NCBI RefSeq assembly: GCF_003864975.1
Contig: NZ_BHGL01000007.1
Coordinates: forward strand, 1 to 64,000
Reading direction: 5' to 3'
Length of the DNA stretch: 64,000 nucleotides
From: Sulfuriferula thiophila
Lineage (GTDB): Bacteria > Pseudomonadota > Gammaproteobacteria > Burkholderiales > Sulfuriferulaceae
The notes beneath the pieces were generated by a model, which was not told the origin of the DNA, did not search any database, and saw nothing but the letters and a program-made list of their open reading frames with translations. The translations under genes and the position numbers were made by a program. Shown here piece after piece: positions 54,500-64,000 of this stretch (position 1 is the first letter of the stretch; every line of letters starts with the position of its first letter).

Positions 54500-55132
54500 T
54501 TGAATGCCACACAACGCCGCGAAATATTTTCTCGTTTCGCGGCGATCAATCCCCATCCTGTAACTGAACTCGAATACAACAGTACATTTGAATTACTGGT
54601 TGCAGTTCTGCTTTCTGCGCAAGCAACAGACAAGAGCGTCAACCTAGCCACTCGCGTATTGTTTCGTGATGCCAATACACCTGCACAAATTCTGGCACTC
54701 GGTGAAGAACGTTTAGCCGGATACATACAGCGCATAGGCCTGTACAAGAGCAAGGCCCGTCATTTGATTGCCACTTGCCGCATATTAATCGAACAACACA
54801 ACAGCATCGTCCCACAGGACCGCACCGCACTGGAAGCCTTACCAGGCGTTGGTCGAAAAACTGCAAATGTAATACTCAATACCGCATTTGGTGAGCCGGT
54901 CATGGCGGTAGACACCCATATTTTCCGTGTCAGCAACCGCATTGGCCTTGCACCAGGCAAAACCGTACTGGCAGTCGAGCATAAATTAATGAAAGCGATA
55001 CCGAAAGACTATTTACTCCATGCCCATCACTGGTTAATCTTGCATGGGCGCTACGTATGCAAAGCCCGCAAACCGGAATGTGCGCAGTGCATCATTGCCG
55101 ATTTGTGCAAATACCCTGAGAAAACAGCCTGA
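54500..55132 (+). CDS. nth: Endonuclease III
   Basis: About 210 residues from the TTG at 54500, which aligns with the E. coli Nth N-terminus (NATQRREIFSRFAAINPHP). The frame is open upstream inside the previous gene but has no family sequence there. The helix-hairpin-helix and catalytic Lys are in LEALPGVGRKTANVILN, and the catalytic Asp in AVDTHIFRVSNR. The C-terminal 4Fe-4S ligands are in VCKARKPECAQCIIADLC. It removes oxidised pyrimidines in base-excision repair. The TTG start and lack of a clear ribosome site suggest coupling to the gene before. Confidence 0.95.
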   Translation: MNATQRREIFSRFAAINPHPVTELEYNSTFELLVAVLLSAQATDKSVNLATRVLFRDANTPAQILALGEERLAGYIQRIGLYKSKARHLIATCRILIEQHNSIVPQDRTALEALPGVGRKTANVILNTAFGEPVMAVDTHIFRVSNRIGLAPGKTVLAVEHKLMKAIPKDYLLHAHHWLILHGRYVCKARKPECAQCIIADLCKYPEKTA

Positions 55133-55137
55133 ATACA

Positions 55138-56226
55138 ATGATAGCTACCGGTTTCGCCACAGGTACTACAGCTGATCCTGCGATCGCCGCACAGGCTGTC
55201 GCGCAAGCCATGTCGCGTGCTTCAATCACTCATGCCAACAGCGTGTTGCTGTTCCTGAGTGACGCATTCGCCCGCGACCCGCAGCCTGCATTGCTTGCAG
55301 CATCCCGGCAAAGTCAGTGCATGCAAATCGCAGGGTGCAGTGCTGCAGGCATCTTCACCGAAGATGACTGGGTACTTGATGCACCAGCTGCTGCCGCGAT
55401 GGTCTTCGGCGGCACTCTCAGCTTATCTACCGCCCATTCACCGGAAACGGATGATCTGGTACTCGCGCTTACGGCTCCCAATGCGATCAACCGCGGCTGG
55501 ATTAACGCACCGGGCCAACGCTTCGGTGGAGTGGCCGGTGACGCAACCGGACATGGGCTTTATAAAGTCTGGAACAATGGCAAAGTAAATCCGGCCGGTC
55601 GATGCGAACTTTACATCCAGGGTGCTACCAGCGTTATCGGTGTGTCGCATGGCATTCGCGCGCTAACTGCACCTACCACAGTCACAACCAGCAACGGCTT
55701 CGATGTCATCACCCTGGGAAGACAATCCGCATTGAATTTGCTGGCACGCGAACTGCCTCTGGAGGTACGCGAGCTAGATCACATTCCGTTACATCTGATT
55801 ATGGCCGCCGAGGTAATCGGTGAACCAGAAGCCGCGTTAGCCGAAGGCCGTTACAGACTGATACCTGTGATCGCCACTAATCCGGATGATCGCTCCGTAA
55901 CCCTGGCAGCACGCCTTGCAGAAGGCAGCCAGATGTTCTGGGCAATGCGCCAGCCACTCGCGGCTGAACGCAGTATGCGCGTTGCACTGGATCGAACTGA
56001 ACAGATTCTTGGACATCGACCTGATTTCGCCATTGTCACCAGCTCTTCAGGACGAGGCCCCAGTTTCTATGGTGGTGAGGATAAAGATTTGCAAGTAATC
56101 ACCCGGCTCTATCCAGATATGCCGGTCATTGGTTTTTATGGTAACGGCGAAATTGGCTGGCTAAATAATGCCAATCAGTTATTGGAATATTCAACCGTAT
56201 TTGGACTGTTTCATCACGATGTTTAA
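55138..56226 (+). CDS. FIST-domain sensory protein
   Basis: The 362-residue protein has FIST_N (about 1-190; ATGFATGTTADPAIAAQAVA, QIAGCSAAGIFTEDDW) and FIST_C (about 200-345; ALNLLARELPLEVRELDHIP, SSSGRGPSFYGGEDKDLQV, VIGFYGNGEIGW). FIST domains are predicted small-molecule sensors, perhaps for amino acids. There is no fused output domain. It begins 5 bp after nth and overlaps the DUF1841 gene by 8 bp. Confidence 0.9.
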   Translation: MIATGFATGTTADPAIAAQAVAQAMSRASITHANSVLLFLSDAFARDPQPALLAASRQSQCMQIAGCSAAGIFTEDDWVLDAPAAAAMVFGGTLSLSTAHSPETDDLVLALTAPNAINRGWINAPGQRFGGVAGDATGHGLYKVWNNGKVNPAGRCELYIQGATSVIGVSHGIRALTAPTTVTTSNGFDVITLGRQSALNLLARELPLEVRELDHIPLHLIMAAEVIGEPEAALAEGRYRLIPVIATNPDDRSVTLAARLAEGSQMFWAMRQPLAAERSMRVALDRTEQILGHRPDFAIVTSSSGRGPSFYGGEDKDLQVITRLYPDMPVIGFYGNGEIGWLNNANQLLEYSTVFGLFHHDV

Positions 56227-56647
56227 TCCCAGCCGACAGGATGCTCGCCAGTTCTATTTTGAAACATGGCGTAAGCATCAAGAAAAACTTCCACTTGTTG
56301 GTGCGGAGCTGATTGCCATTGACATCATGCTCAGCCATCCTGAATATCATGCAATATTCAATCAGCCGGAACGATTTGAATCGCAGGAATACCCACCTGA
56401 GTTAGGCGAAACCAATCCATTCCTGCACCTGTCTATGCACCTGGCGATCCAGGAACAGCTTTCCATAGACCAGCCAGCCGGCATCCGTAAGCATTATCAG
56501 GCATTACTGGTTAAGCATCAGGATGCCATGATTGCACAACACGAAGTGATGGATTGTTTGGCAGAAATGATCTGGCAGGCGCAAAGGCAGCAAACTGCCT
56601 TTGACCCGGTCATTTATTTTAGTTGCCTGGAACGAAAACTGCTGTAA
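56219..56647 (+). CDS. DUF1841-family protein
   Basis: The 142-residue protein begins MFNPSRQDARQFYFETWRKH and has PFLHLSMHLAIQEQLSIDQP and HEVMDCLAEMIWQAQRQ, the pattern of DUF1841, which is common in Betaproteobacteria. No function is known. Its ATG overlaps the end of the FIST gene by 8 bp, so they are translated together. Confidence 0.9.
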   Translation: MFNPSRQDARQFYFETWRKHQEKLPLVGAELIAIDIMLSHPEYHAIFNQPERFESQEYPPELGETNPFLHLSMHLAIQEQLSIDQPAGIRKHYQALLVKHQDAMIAQHEVMDCLAEMIWQAQRQQTAFDPVIYFSCLERKLL

Positions 56648-56680
56648 CCCAGTTACCGGGTTACGCTATCACAGTGGCTT

Positions 56681-56974
56681 TTAATGCCGCCACAAAAAAC
56701 GATACACGAATCCAGGAAAAGCCAGCACGATAAACATGCAGGCAGTGACCGCGTAAAACTCCCAATGCTGAGGTTGTGGCACGCCCGTTTTTTGTTCCAG
56801 CAAACGAGCCACAAACCCTACCACAAAATACAACACCACCAACTCCACCACGCGCCATATAAATGCCTTGTGCCCAGCCTTAGGCACCAGGACAAACGCT
56901 ATCCGCTCACTGAAAAAAGGTAGATTAGCAGCGACTAAAGCGAGCAACAGCAGGGCGATAATTGGTGTATTCAT
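56681..56974 (-). CDS. DUF2818-family small membrane protein
   Basis: The 97-residue protein has three hydrophobic segments and the stretch [19 protein letters not shown] typical of DUF2818. It starts at an ATG at 56974 that overlaps the nuoN stop by 4 bp (ATGA). This gene follows nuoN in many Betaproteobacteria, so a role with complex I is possible but unproven. Confidence 0.88.
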   Translation of the reverse strand: MNTPIIALLLLALVAANLPFFSERIAFVLVPKAGHKAFIWRVVELVVLYFVVGFVARLLEQKTGVPQPQHWEFYAVTACMFIVLAFPGFVYRFLWRH

Positions 56975-58416
56975 AATGATTGTTGTATCGCATATGCACA
57001 CAGCGCCATCAAAGGCTGCGGCAGGATACCCAATGCCAGCACCCCTAGACCGTTCGCGCTCATTAACATGCCCATATCTACTTGTGGCTTAATAGGGTGA
57101 GTATCGGTCGGTTTATCAAAATACATCAACCGCACCACCCGCAAGTAGTAGAACGCGCCTATCAACGAGAATATAACCGCAACCACAGCCAGCCAGGTAT
57201 AACCCGCGTTTATAACCGCCTGCAGCACGGACAGTTTTGCATAGAAACCCACGGTAGGTGGTATACCAGCCAATGAGAACATGATCAGCAGCATCACAAA
57301 TGCATACCATGGACTGCGTTGATTAAGGCCTTTCAAGTCATCCAGCGTGTCAGCTTCAAAGCCCTGACGGGATAACAGCATGATCATACCGAATGAACCC
57401 AAGCCGGTCAGCACATAGGTCAACATATAGAACATCGCTGAGCTATAGCCGTTAATATCAGCAGACAGCAAACCTAACAGTAAAAACCCCATGTGCGAGA
57501 TGGTGGAATACGCCAGCATGCGTTTGAAGTTAGTCTGCGCAATTGCAGTAATATTACCAACCGCCATGGACAGCACAGCCATGATCACCATCATTTGCTG
57601 CCAGTCTGGTGACATGCTCTGCAGACCCTGCGCCAGAATACGCAGTACGAATGCGAATGCTGCGATCTTGGTTGCTGTACCAATAAACAGTGTCACAGCA
57701 GTCGGTGCACCATGGTACACATCCGGCAACCACATGTGGAACGGTGCCACACCCAGTTTGAATGCCAGACCAGCAACAATGAATACGAGACCAAATACCA
57801 GCACGGTATTATTGCCAATATCGGACTGAAGCACGGCAGCAATGCGCGCTATTTCCAGACTACCGGTTGCGCCATAAAGCATCGACATGCCATACAGCAA
57901 CATGCCCGATGCAAGCGCACCCAGGACGAAGTATTTCATCGCGGCTTCACTGGCAACTGCTGAGTCACGCTGCAGTGCAACAAGAGCGTACAAAGACAAG
58001 CTCAATAGTTCGAGACCCATGTACAGTGTCAATAAATGACTGGCAGAGATCATCACCATCATGCCCAGTGTCGCAAATAGCACGAGTACAAAGAACTCGC
58101 CCTGATACATGCCACGTTCACGTATATATTCACGGGAATACACTAAGGTAACAGCGACCGTGAAATACAGCATCAGTTTCAATGTGTCTGACAGCAAGTC
58201 ATCGACAAACATGCCATGCATGGTGTACGTGATCACGCCGGTGGCCGTACTAAGTGTAATCCAGCCACAACCCAGCAACGTTAACAGGCTTAGAATATAA
58301 GTAATGTAGCGTTGCTCATCCCCAAGGAACAAGTCCAGTATCAATATGAAAGATACCGCTGCCAATAAAAACAGTTCTGGTAACAGAGGTATCAAATCAG
58401 TAAACGCAAAGTTCAT
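56971..58416 (-). CDS. nuoN: NADH-quinone oxidoreductase subunit N
   Basis: The 481-residue protein has about 14 membrane helices and is one of the three antiporter-like proton-pumping subunits of complex I. Landmarks are [40 protein letters not shown] (the conserved Lys helix) and [19 protein letters not shown]. It is the last nuo gene and overlaps the DUF2818 gene. Confidence 0.97.
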   Translation of the reverse strand: MNFAFTDLIPLLPELFLLAAVSFILILDLFLGDEQRYITYILSLLTLLGCGWITLSTATGVITYTMHGMFVDDLLSDTLKLMLYFTVAVTLVYSREYIRERGMYQGEFFVLVLFATLGMMVMISASHLLTLYMGLELLSLSLYALVALQRDSAVASEAAMKYFVLGALASGMLLYGMSMLYGATGSLEIARIAAVLQSDIGNNTVLVFGLVFIVAGLAFKLGVAPFHMWLPDVYHGAPTAVTLFIGTATKIAAFAFVLRILAQGLQSMSPDWQQMMVIMAVLSMAVGNITAIAQTNFKRMLAYSTISHMGFLLLGLLSADINGYSSAMFYMLTYVLTGLGSFGMIMLLSRQGFEADTLDDLKGLNQRSPWYAFVMLLIMFSLAGIPPTVGFYAKLSVLQAVINAGYTWLAVVAVIFSLIGAFYYLRVVRLMYFDKPTDTHPIKPQVDMGMLMSANGLGVLALGILPQPLMALCAYAIQQSL

Positions 58417-58453
58417 CCGTATTCCTTTGTTGATCTAACTTAAAGCAGCGAGC

Positions 58454-59941
58454 TTAAGGCAGTTTGCTTTGCGCAACATGCGCCAGCAGATTATTCACTG
58501 ATGTATGCATGACATCAGTCACCGGTTTGGGATATATACCCATAGCCAGCACCAATACCGCCAACACCGCTAGAAAGCTGAACTCACGCGCGCTAACATC
58601 TTTCATTTCATCAACGTGGGGATTAGTCACGTTACCGAAAATGACGCGCTTATACATCCATAAGGTATATGCCGCGCCGAATATCAACGTTGTCGCAGCC
58701 AGGAACGCATACCAGAAATTAACCTTGATTGCGCCCATGATGACCATGAACTCACCGATAAAACCGCTGGTACCCGGCAAACCGGAGTTGGCCATGGAAA
58801 ACAGCATCAGGAATGCTGCAAAAATCGGCATTTTGTTTGCAAGACCACCATAATCGGCAATCTGTCTTGAATGCAGGCGGTCATACATCACGCCCACGCT
58901 CAAAAACATGGCCGCAGATATAAAGCCATGAGAAATCATCTGCACCAGCGCACCTTCCATACCTATCGCATTAAACAGGAAGAAGCCCAGGGTTACGAAT
59001 CCCATGTGCGAAATAGATGAATAAGCAATCAGCTTCTTCATGTCGCCTTGCACCAACGCAACCAGACCGATGTAGACCACCGCAATCAGGGAGATGGTAA
59101 TAATGAATCCTGTCATGTAATGACTTGCATCTGGTGCAATCGGCAGATTAAAACGCAAGAAGCCATAAGCACCGATCTTCAGGGTGATAGCGGCCAACAC
59201 TACGGAACCACCGGTTGGCGCTTCAACGTGCGCATCCGGTAACCAGGTATGCACTGGCCACATTGGCACCTTAACTGCAAATGACATGAAGAATGCGATA
59301 AACAATAATATTTGGGCGGTCATCCCCAATGGCAAACGGTGGTAGTCAAGAATCTCGAAGCTGCCACCGGACTGGAAATACAGATACAGGAATGCAACCA
59401 GCATTAACAAAGAACCCAGCAACGTGTACAGGAAGAACTTGATCGCCGCATAGACCCGTCGAGGTCCGCCCCAAACACCGATTACCAGAAACAACGGTAT
59501 CAGCATCGCTTCAAAGTACACATAAAACAGGATCGCATCCAGTGCAGCGAACACGCCATTGATCAAGCCGGACATGATCAGGAATGCTGCCATGTATTGC
59601 GAAGTTTTGGTCTGGATTACCTGCCATCCAGCGATCACTACCAGTATTGTGGTGAAACTGTTGAGCAAGATAAACGGCATGGAAATACCGTCCACCCCCA
59701 AATGATAGTTGATATTGAAGGTTGGTATCCAATGTGCAAATTCGACAAATTGCATATTAGTCGCCAGCACATCAAAGCGCGTATACAGTGGCAAGGTAAC
59801 AGCAAAAGCCAACACTGACCCGAGCAGAGCAATCCAGCGCGCTAATGACGCATTCCGATCTGAGCCGGTTGCCAGCACTAACACGCCGGCAATAATCGGC
59901 ACCCATATGGCCAAACTTAAAAGTGGGTATCCAGCTAACAT
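58454..59941 (-). CDS. nuoM: NADH-quinone oxidoreductase subunit M
   Basis: The 495-residue antiporter-like subunit shows the conserved Glu helix YVYFEAMLIPLFLVIGVWGG, VKVPMWPVHTWLPDAHVEAPT and KLIAYSSISHMGFVTLGFF. It pumps protons in the membrane arm between NuoL and NuoN. Length is typical. Confidence 0.97.
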   Translation of the reverse strand: MLAGYPLLSLAIWVPIIAGVLVLATGSDRNASLARWIALLGSVLAFAVTLPLYTRFDVLATNMQFVEFAHWIPTFNINYHLGVDGISMPFILLNSFTTILVVIAGWQVIQTKTSQYMAAFLIMSGLINGVFAALDAILFYVYFEAMLIPLFLVIGVWGGPRRVYAAIKFFLYTLLGSLLMLVAFLYLYFQSGGSFEILDYHRLPLGMTAQILLFIAFFMSFAVKVPMWPVHTWLPDAHVEAPTGGSVVLAAITLKIGAYGFLRFNLPIAPDASHYMTGFIITISLIAVVYIGLVALVQGDMKKLIAYSSISHMGFVTLGFFLFNAIGMEGALVQMISHGFISAAMFLSVGVMYDRLHSRQIADYGGLANKMPIFAAFLMLFSMANSGLPGTSGFIGEFMVIMGAIKVNFWYAFLAATTLIFGAAYTLWMYKRVIFGNVTNPHVDEMKDVSAREFSFLAVLAVLVLAMGIYPKPVTDVMHTSVNNLLAHVAQSKLP

Positions 59942-59977
59942 AAAATCCCTATTCGTTTGTATTTATCTGTTTATGGC

Positions 59978-62002
59978 TTAAGCCACGCGCACAAACCAAG
60001 TAATCAAGGCAAACACACCAATGATCATGGCAAAAGCATAGTGGTAAATATATCCGGACTGCCATTTACGGATGACGGTGGAGAACCAGCCAATCAGATT
60101 TGCAGTGCCGTTGACGAAAAAACCATCAATGATTTTGACATCACCTACACGCCAGAAGAAACCACCCAGCTTACGAGCACCACCTGCAAAGAACCATTCA
60201 TTGAAACTGTCAAAGCCGTACTTATTATCCAGAATGCTATAAATCAGGCTGAAACGCTGTTTAATTGCAGCTGGAATGTCAGGGCGTTTCATATAGAAGA
60301 ACCAAGACAGAGCAACACCGGAAACAGCCAGCCATAACGGCAAACTGGTCAAACTATGCATCGCCATAGCCGAAGCACCGTGAAATTCGTTTTTCAACTC
60401 TTCCATTGCTGGATGCAATTCCGGATTAATGTAAATCGCACCCTTGAAAAAGTCACCGAACAGCATAGGTTCAATCGCAACATAGCCGATCATGACGGAC
60501 GGTATGGCCAATAATATAAGTGGCACAGTAATCACCCACGGTGACTCATGCGGGACGCCACCATGATGCCCATGGTCATGATGACCATGCTCCTCCTCGT
60601 CATGATGATCGTGATGTGCATGCGTATCAAATCGCTCCTTACCGTGAAATACCAGGAAGTACATGCGGAAAGAATAGAATGCAGTCACGAACACGCCAGC
60701 CACAACAGCAAAGTATGCGAAGCTTGAACCTGCTACTCCATGCTCCATGGCCACATGCACCGCTTCAATAATGCTATCTTTCGAGTAAAAGCCGGAAAAG
60801 AAGGGCGTACCAATCAATGCCAGTGAACCTATCAACGATGTAATCCAGGTGATCGGCATGTACTTGCGTAACCCGCCCATGTTACGAATATCCTGATCGT
60901 GATGCATGCCCATGATCACGGATCCGGCAGCAAGGAATAACAGCGCTTTAAAGAAAGCGTGTGTCATCAGATGGAACACAGCAACAGAATAAGCCGATGC
61001 GCCTAGTGCCACAGTCATGTAGCCTAATTGTGACAAAGTTGAATACGCCACAACCCGTTTGATGTCATTCTGAATAATACCCAGAAAACCCATAAACAAT
61101 GCTGTAATTGCGCCTATCACCATCACAAACGACAAAGCAGTTTGCGACAATTCAAATACCGGTGACATACGTGCCACCATGAATATTCCGGCTGTCACCA
61201 TCGTTGCCGCATGAATCAAAGCTGAAATAGGCGTAGGACCTTCCATGGAGTCTGGCAACCAGACATGCAATGGGAACTGAGCTGATTTACCCATGGCACC
61301 GATAAACAGCAGTATGCAAATTACAGTAAGTAACGACCAATCCATCCCCGGGATAAGACTAACAGTCTGACTTGCCATAGCCGGTGCTTGAGCAAACACG
61401 GATGCGTAATCCAGGGTGCCGAAATAAGCCAGCACCATACCAATACCTAACAGAAAGCCAAAGTCACCTACACGGTTAACCAGGAACGCTTTCAGGTTGG
61501 CATAAGTCGCTGTTGGGCGTGTGTACCAGAAACCGATCAACAGATACGAAACCAAACCAACTGCTTCCCAGCCGAAGAACAACTGCATGAAATTATTTGC
61601 CATCACCAGCATCAGCATGGAAAAGGTAAATAGCGAGATATAACTAAAGAAACGTTGATAACCAGGATCTTCCTGCATGTAGCCTATCGTGTAGATATGC
61701 ACCATCAGCGACACGAAAGTTACCACCAGCATCATCATTGCAGTCAATGAATCAATCAGGAACCCCACTTCCAGGCGGATATCACCTGTAGTTAACCACG
61801 TGTACACCGTACCATTAAACACATGGCCGGCTTGCACGTCCTGAAAAATCACCCAGGATGCCCAGCAAGAAACGGCAACACCTGCGATAGTGACAATATG
61901 TGACAAAGTTCTTCCGATAGCCCAGCCAAACAAACCGGCTATTACCGATCCGAACAACGGCGCCAATGGAACTAAGAGATAAAGTTTCTGCATTTCAGTC
62001 AT
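59978..62002 (-). CDS. nuoL: NADH-quinone oxidoreductase subunit L
   Basis: The 674-residue protein is the distal antiporter-like subunit. It shows FFGWEAVGLVSYLLIGFW, KSAQFPLHVWLPDSMEGPTP, RVVAYSTLSQLGYMTVALG and the long C-terminal lateral helix. A His-rich cytoplasmic or periplasmic loop (about 472-495; HAHHDHHDEEEHGHHDHGHH) is present. Such loops vary between species and may bind metal. Confidence 0.97.
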   Translation of the reverse strand: MTEMQKLYLLVPLAPLFGSVIAGLFGWAIGRTLSHIVTIAGVAVSCWASWVIFQDVQAGHVFNGTVYTWLTTGDIRLEVGFLIDSLTAMMMLVVTFVSLMVHIYTIGYMQEDPGYQRFFSYISLFTFSMLMLVMANNFMQLFFGWEAVGLVSYLLIGFWYTRPTATYANLKAFLVNRVGDFGFLLGIGMVLAYFGTLDYASVFAQAPAMASQTVSLIPGMDWSLLTVICILLFIGAMGKSAQFPLHVWLPDSMEGPTPISALIHAATMVTAGIFMVARMSPVFELSQTALSFVMVIGAITALFMGFLGIIQNDIKRVVAYSTLSQLGYMTVALGASAYSVAVFHLMTHAFFKALLFLAAGSVIMGMHHDQDIRNMGGLRKYMPITWITSLIGSLALIGTPFFSGFYSKDSIIEAVHVAMEHGVAGSSFAYFAVVAGVFVTAFYSFRMYFLVFHGKERFDTHAHHDHHDEEEHGHHDHGHHGGVPHESPWVITVPLILLAIPSVMIGYVAIEPMLFGDFFKGAIYINPELHPAMEELKNEFHGASAMAMHSLTSLPLWLAVSGVALSWFFYMKRPDIPAAIKQRFSLIYSILDNKYGFDSFNEWFFAGGARKLGGFFWRVGDVKIIDGFFVNGTANLIGWFSTVIRKWQSGYIYHYAFAMIIGVFALITWFVRVA

Positions 62003-62033
62003 GGTTGATTCCTGTCAGATGCGTTCAGCACCA

Positions 62034-62339
62034 TTAGCCTTTCAAATGGTCCAAATCGTCGACGTGTATGGTATGCAAGTTGCGGAACAACACCACCAGA
62101 ATCGCCAAACCGATCGCAGATTCTGCTGCTGCAACAGTCAAGATGAAAAATACAAATATCTGACCTGCTGTGTCACCAAGATAATGTGAAAAAGCAATGA
62201 AATTCATATTCACTGCCAGCAACATCAATTCGATTGCCATCAACAGAATAATCACATTCTTGCGGTTCAAAAATATACCCAATACGCTGATTGCGAACAA
62301 TATCGCACCCAGTATTAAATAATGTGAAAGTGACAACAC
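62034..62339 (-). CDS. nuoK: NADH-quinone oxidoreductase subunit K
   Basis: The 101-residue protein has three membrane helices and the conserved glutamates in [20 protein letters not shown] and [17 protein letters not shown], which lie on the proton path. I chose the GTG at 62339 (AGGGG 7 nt upstream); a TTG follows directly. The frame is open to 62396 but that part overlaps nuoJ. The length equals the usual NuoK. Confidence 0.95.
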   Translation of the reverse strand: MLSLSHYLILGAILFAISVLGIFLNRKNVIILLMAIELMLLAVNMNFIAFSHYLGDTAGQIFVFFILTVAAAESAIGLAILVVLFRNLHTIHVDDLDHLKG

Positions 62340-62352
62340 AGCGCTTCCCCTT

Positions 62353-62970
62353 TTAAGACTTGGTTGATGACGGCTGCTCTGACGCCATAGCCACAATGCG
62401 GACTCGATCTGCGCGTTTGATTCTGACTTGCTGCGCTGGATCCTGATATTTACTGTTTTTACGACGACGCATGGTTAACGCAATTGCAGCTACGATAGCC
62501 ACGAGCAGCACAACTGCCGCCAGCTCGAACGGATACACATAATCTGTGTACAGCAGGCTTCCCAGCTCTTTCGTATTGCTATAACCAGCGGCATGCGGCA
62601 CCGGTGACGGCACTATATCCAGGCCAAAGCTACGACTACCCAGCACCACGGTCATTTCGATGACCAGCATCGTCGCGACAAAACCTGCTAGCGGCAAATA
62701 ATCCCAGAACCCCTCGCGCAAGCGATCAAGGTTGATATCCAGCATCATCACCACAAACAGGAACAACACCATCACCGCGCCTACATAAACCAGCACCAGC
62801 GCGATTGCCAGAAATTCCGCTTCCAGCATTAACCACAAACCAGCCGAGGTGAAGAACGCCAAAACCAGATATAACGCCGCATGCACCGGGTTACGTGTAG
62901 TAACCACTCGAAAAGCGGCAAATAGCAATATTGCCGCAAAGAAATAAAACACTACGGTTTCAAAATTCAT
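62353..62970 (-). CDS. nuoJ: NADH-quinone oxidoreductase subunit J
   Basis: The 205-residue protein has five membrane helices. Family landmarks are [21 protein letters not shown] and [18 protein letters not shown], which carries the pi-bulge helix. The C-terminal part is a positively charged tail. It lies between nuoK and nuoI. Confidence 0.95.
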   Translation of the reverse strand: MNFETVVFYFFAAILLFAAFRVVTTRNPVHAALYLVLAFFTSAGLWLMLEAEFLAIALVLVYVGAVMVLFLFVVMMLDINLDRLREGFWDYLPLAGFVATMLVIEMTVVLGSRSFGLDIVPSPVPHAAGYSNTKELGSLLYTDYVYPFELAAVVLLVAIVAAIALTMRRRKNSKYQDPAQQVRIKRADRVRIVAMASEQPSSTKS

Positions 62971-62991
62971 ATTGATTCGCCCAATGCAAAA

Positions 62992-63480
62992 TTAACGATA
63001 TTTAGCGTCAGCTGCACGCGCTGCAGCGATTTGAGCTTCGTGTTTGTCGCCGACAGCCAACAACATTTCTTTGTTGTAATTCAAATCACCACGTTTCTCA
63101 CCGTGATATTCCAGAATATGTGTTTCCACAATAGAATCCACCGGGCAGGATTCTTCACAGAATCCGCAGAATATACATTTGGTTAAATCAATGTCATAGC
63201 GTGTAGTGCGACGGCTACCATCATCGCGCTGTTCAGATTCAATCGTAATCGCCATTGCCGGGCATACAGCTTCACATAACTTACAGGCGATGCAGCGCTC
63301 TTCACCGTTCGGATAGCGACGCAGCGCATGCAATCCACGAAAGCGAACAGATTGCGGTGTTTTTTCTTCCGGGAATTGCACTGTGATTTTGCGTGCAAAA
63401 AAGTGTCGTCCCGTAAGCGCCATGCCGCGCAGCAACTCGATCAGCAGCAGACTAGTGAAAAAATGTTTAATTGCATTCAT
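62992..63480 (-). CDS. nuoI: NADH-quinone oxidoreductase subunit I
   Basis: The 162-residue protein carries two 4Fe-4S clusters, with [12 protein letters not shown] (about 62-73) and [12 protein letters not shown] (about 101-112). An N-terminal amphipathic helix anchors it to the membrane arm. It passes electrons to NuoB. Length is typical of the proteobacterial 162-163-residue form. Confidence 0.97.
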   Translation of the reverse strand: MNAIKHFFTSLLLIELLRGMALTGRHFFARKITVQFPEEKTPQSVRFRGLHALRRYPNGEERCIACKLCEAVCPAMAITIESEQRDDGSRRTTRYDIDLTKCIFCGFCEESCPVDSIVETHILEYHGEKRGDLNYNKEMLLAVGDKHEAQIAAARAADAKYR

Positions 63481-63502
63481 TAAATTACTCCATCATTCCA
63501 CA

Positions 63503-64000
63503 TTAGTGGAACAGGTATCCGTATCGGGTTTGCATCATCGCGCCAACAAACAGCAGCCATACCAGCGTAATTGGAATAAACACTTTCCAGCCGAGGCGCA
63601 TAATCTGATCATAGCGATAACGTGGAAATGTCGCACGGAACCATAAGAACAGGAACAGTACGAAACCAATCTTAAACATCAACCAGACAAAACCCGGTAT
63701 CCAGTTAAACGGTGCAATATCGAACAAGGGATTCCAGCCACCCAGGAACATCAGCGATGTCAGTGCAGCTATCAGTATCATGTTGGCGTATTCAGCCAGG
63801 AAAAACACCGCAAATGCCATACCGGAATATTCCACATGGAAACCGGCAACGATCTCGGATTCACCCTCAGCCACGTCGAATGGGGCGCGGTTAGTTTCCG
63901 CCACACCGGCAATCAGATACACCATAAACATCGGAAATAATGGCAACCAGTACCAACTGAACATGCCACCTGTCTGACCCTTCACGATTTCCACCAGATT
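63503..64000 (-). CDS. nuoH: NADH-quinone oxidoreductase subunit H, N-terminus outside window
   Basis: The C-terminal 165 codons of NuoH are present and the rest lies beyond the right edge. The quinone-site loop is visible in [21 protein letters not shown], split as [15 protein letters not shown] and [11 protein letters not shown]. Then come [21 protein letters not shown] and a final helix. It forms the proton path below the quinone chamber of complex I. Confidence 0.95.
   Translation of the reverse strand, partial: NLVEIVKGQTGGMFSWYWLPLFPMFMVYLIAGVAETNRAPFDVAEGESEIVAGFHVEYSGMAFAVFFLAEYANMILIAALTSLMFLGGWNPLFDIAPFNWIPGFVWLMFKIGFVLFLFLWFRATFPRYRYDQIMRLGWKVFIPITLVWLLFVGAMMQTRYGYLFH

Overview
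The window is a betaproteobacterial chromosome segment. The order leuC-leuD-leuB-asd-usg-fimV-(ecfT-like)-truA-trpF-trpB-trpA-accD-folC-SPOR-cvpA-purF-metZ, a NuoN-DUF2818 overlap, FIST-DUF1841 and a sigma-28-type chemotaxis promoter all fit Betaproteobacteria, most likely Nitrosomonadales or a close relative. I cannot assign a genus from sequence alone.

Left end (1-9.8 kb), accessory. A very large secreted or surface protein (six tandem Ig-like repeats, a YD/RHS-type segment, IPT/TIG domains) runs off the left edge, followed by a di-haem cytochrome c peroxidase. Then comes an AT-richer module in one orientation: tyrosine integrase next to a tRNA-Thr(CGU), an AlpA-type regulator, a MobC-like relaxosome protein and a divergent relaxase with an LPD7-like domain. 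This looks like an integrative mobilizable element, with a candidate oriT hairpin between alpA and mobC. No conjugation pore genes and no second att copy are visible.

10-20 kb, core. An MCP and CheV behind a sigma-28-like promoter, RlmJ, an RsuA-like pseudouridine synthase homologue without the catalytic Asp, exonuclease I, a potassium channel, a DjlA-type co-chaperone, a Sel1 protein, a methyltransferase and a VOC protein.

20.2-24.9 kb, accessory. A tightly coupled two-gene cassette encodes (i) a DUF4062-TPR-transmembrane-coiled-coil protein and (ii) a SLOG-like sensor fused to a four-helix SLATT-like membrane module. A small lipoprotein gene lies upstream. The DUF4062 gene and the lipoprotein gene are each preceded by a copy of the same ~70 bp repeat. 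The domain types recur in nucleotide-centred prokaryotic conflict systems, so this is the best candidate here for an undescribed defence or stress-response system.

25-64 kb, core. A TrmH-type methyltransferase, MarC, a tandem HD/HD-GYP protein and CysS; two neighbouring envelope proteins sharing an NTF2-like C-terminus (one an L,D-transpeptidase); PpiB and LpxH; then the long minus-strand amino-acid, folate, fatty-acid and purine block (metZ back to leuC); an MFS transporter and MsrA; a small unknown gene, Nth, FIST and DUF1841 on the plus strand; and finally the distal complex I genes nuoN-M-L-K-J-I-H, with nuoH cut by the right edge.
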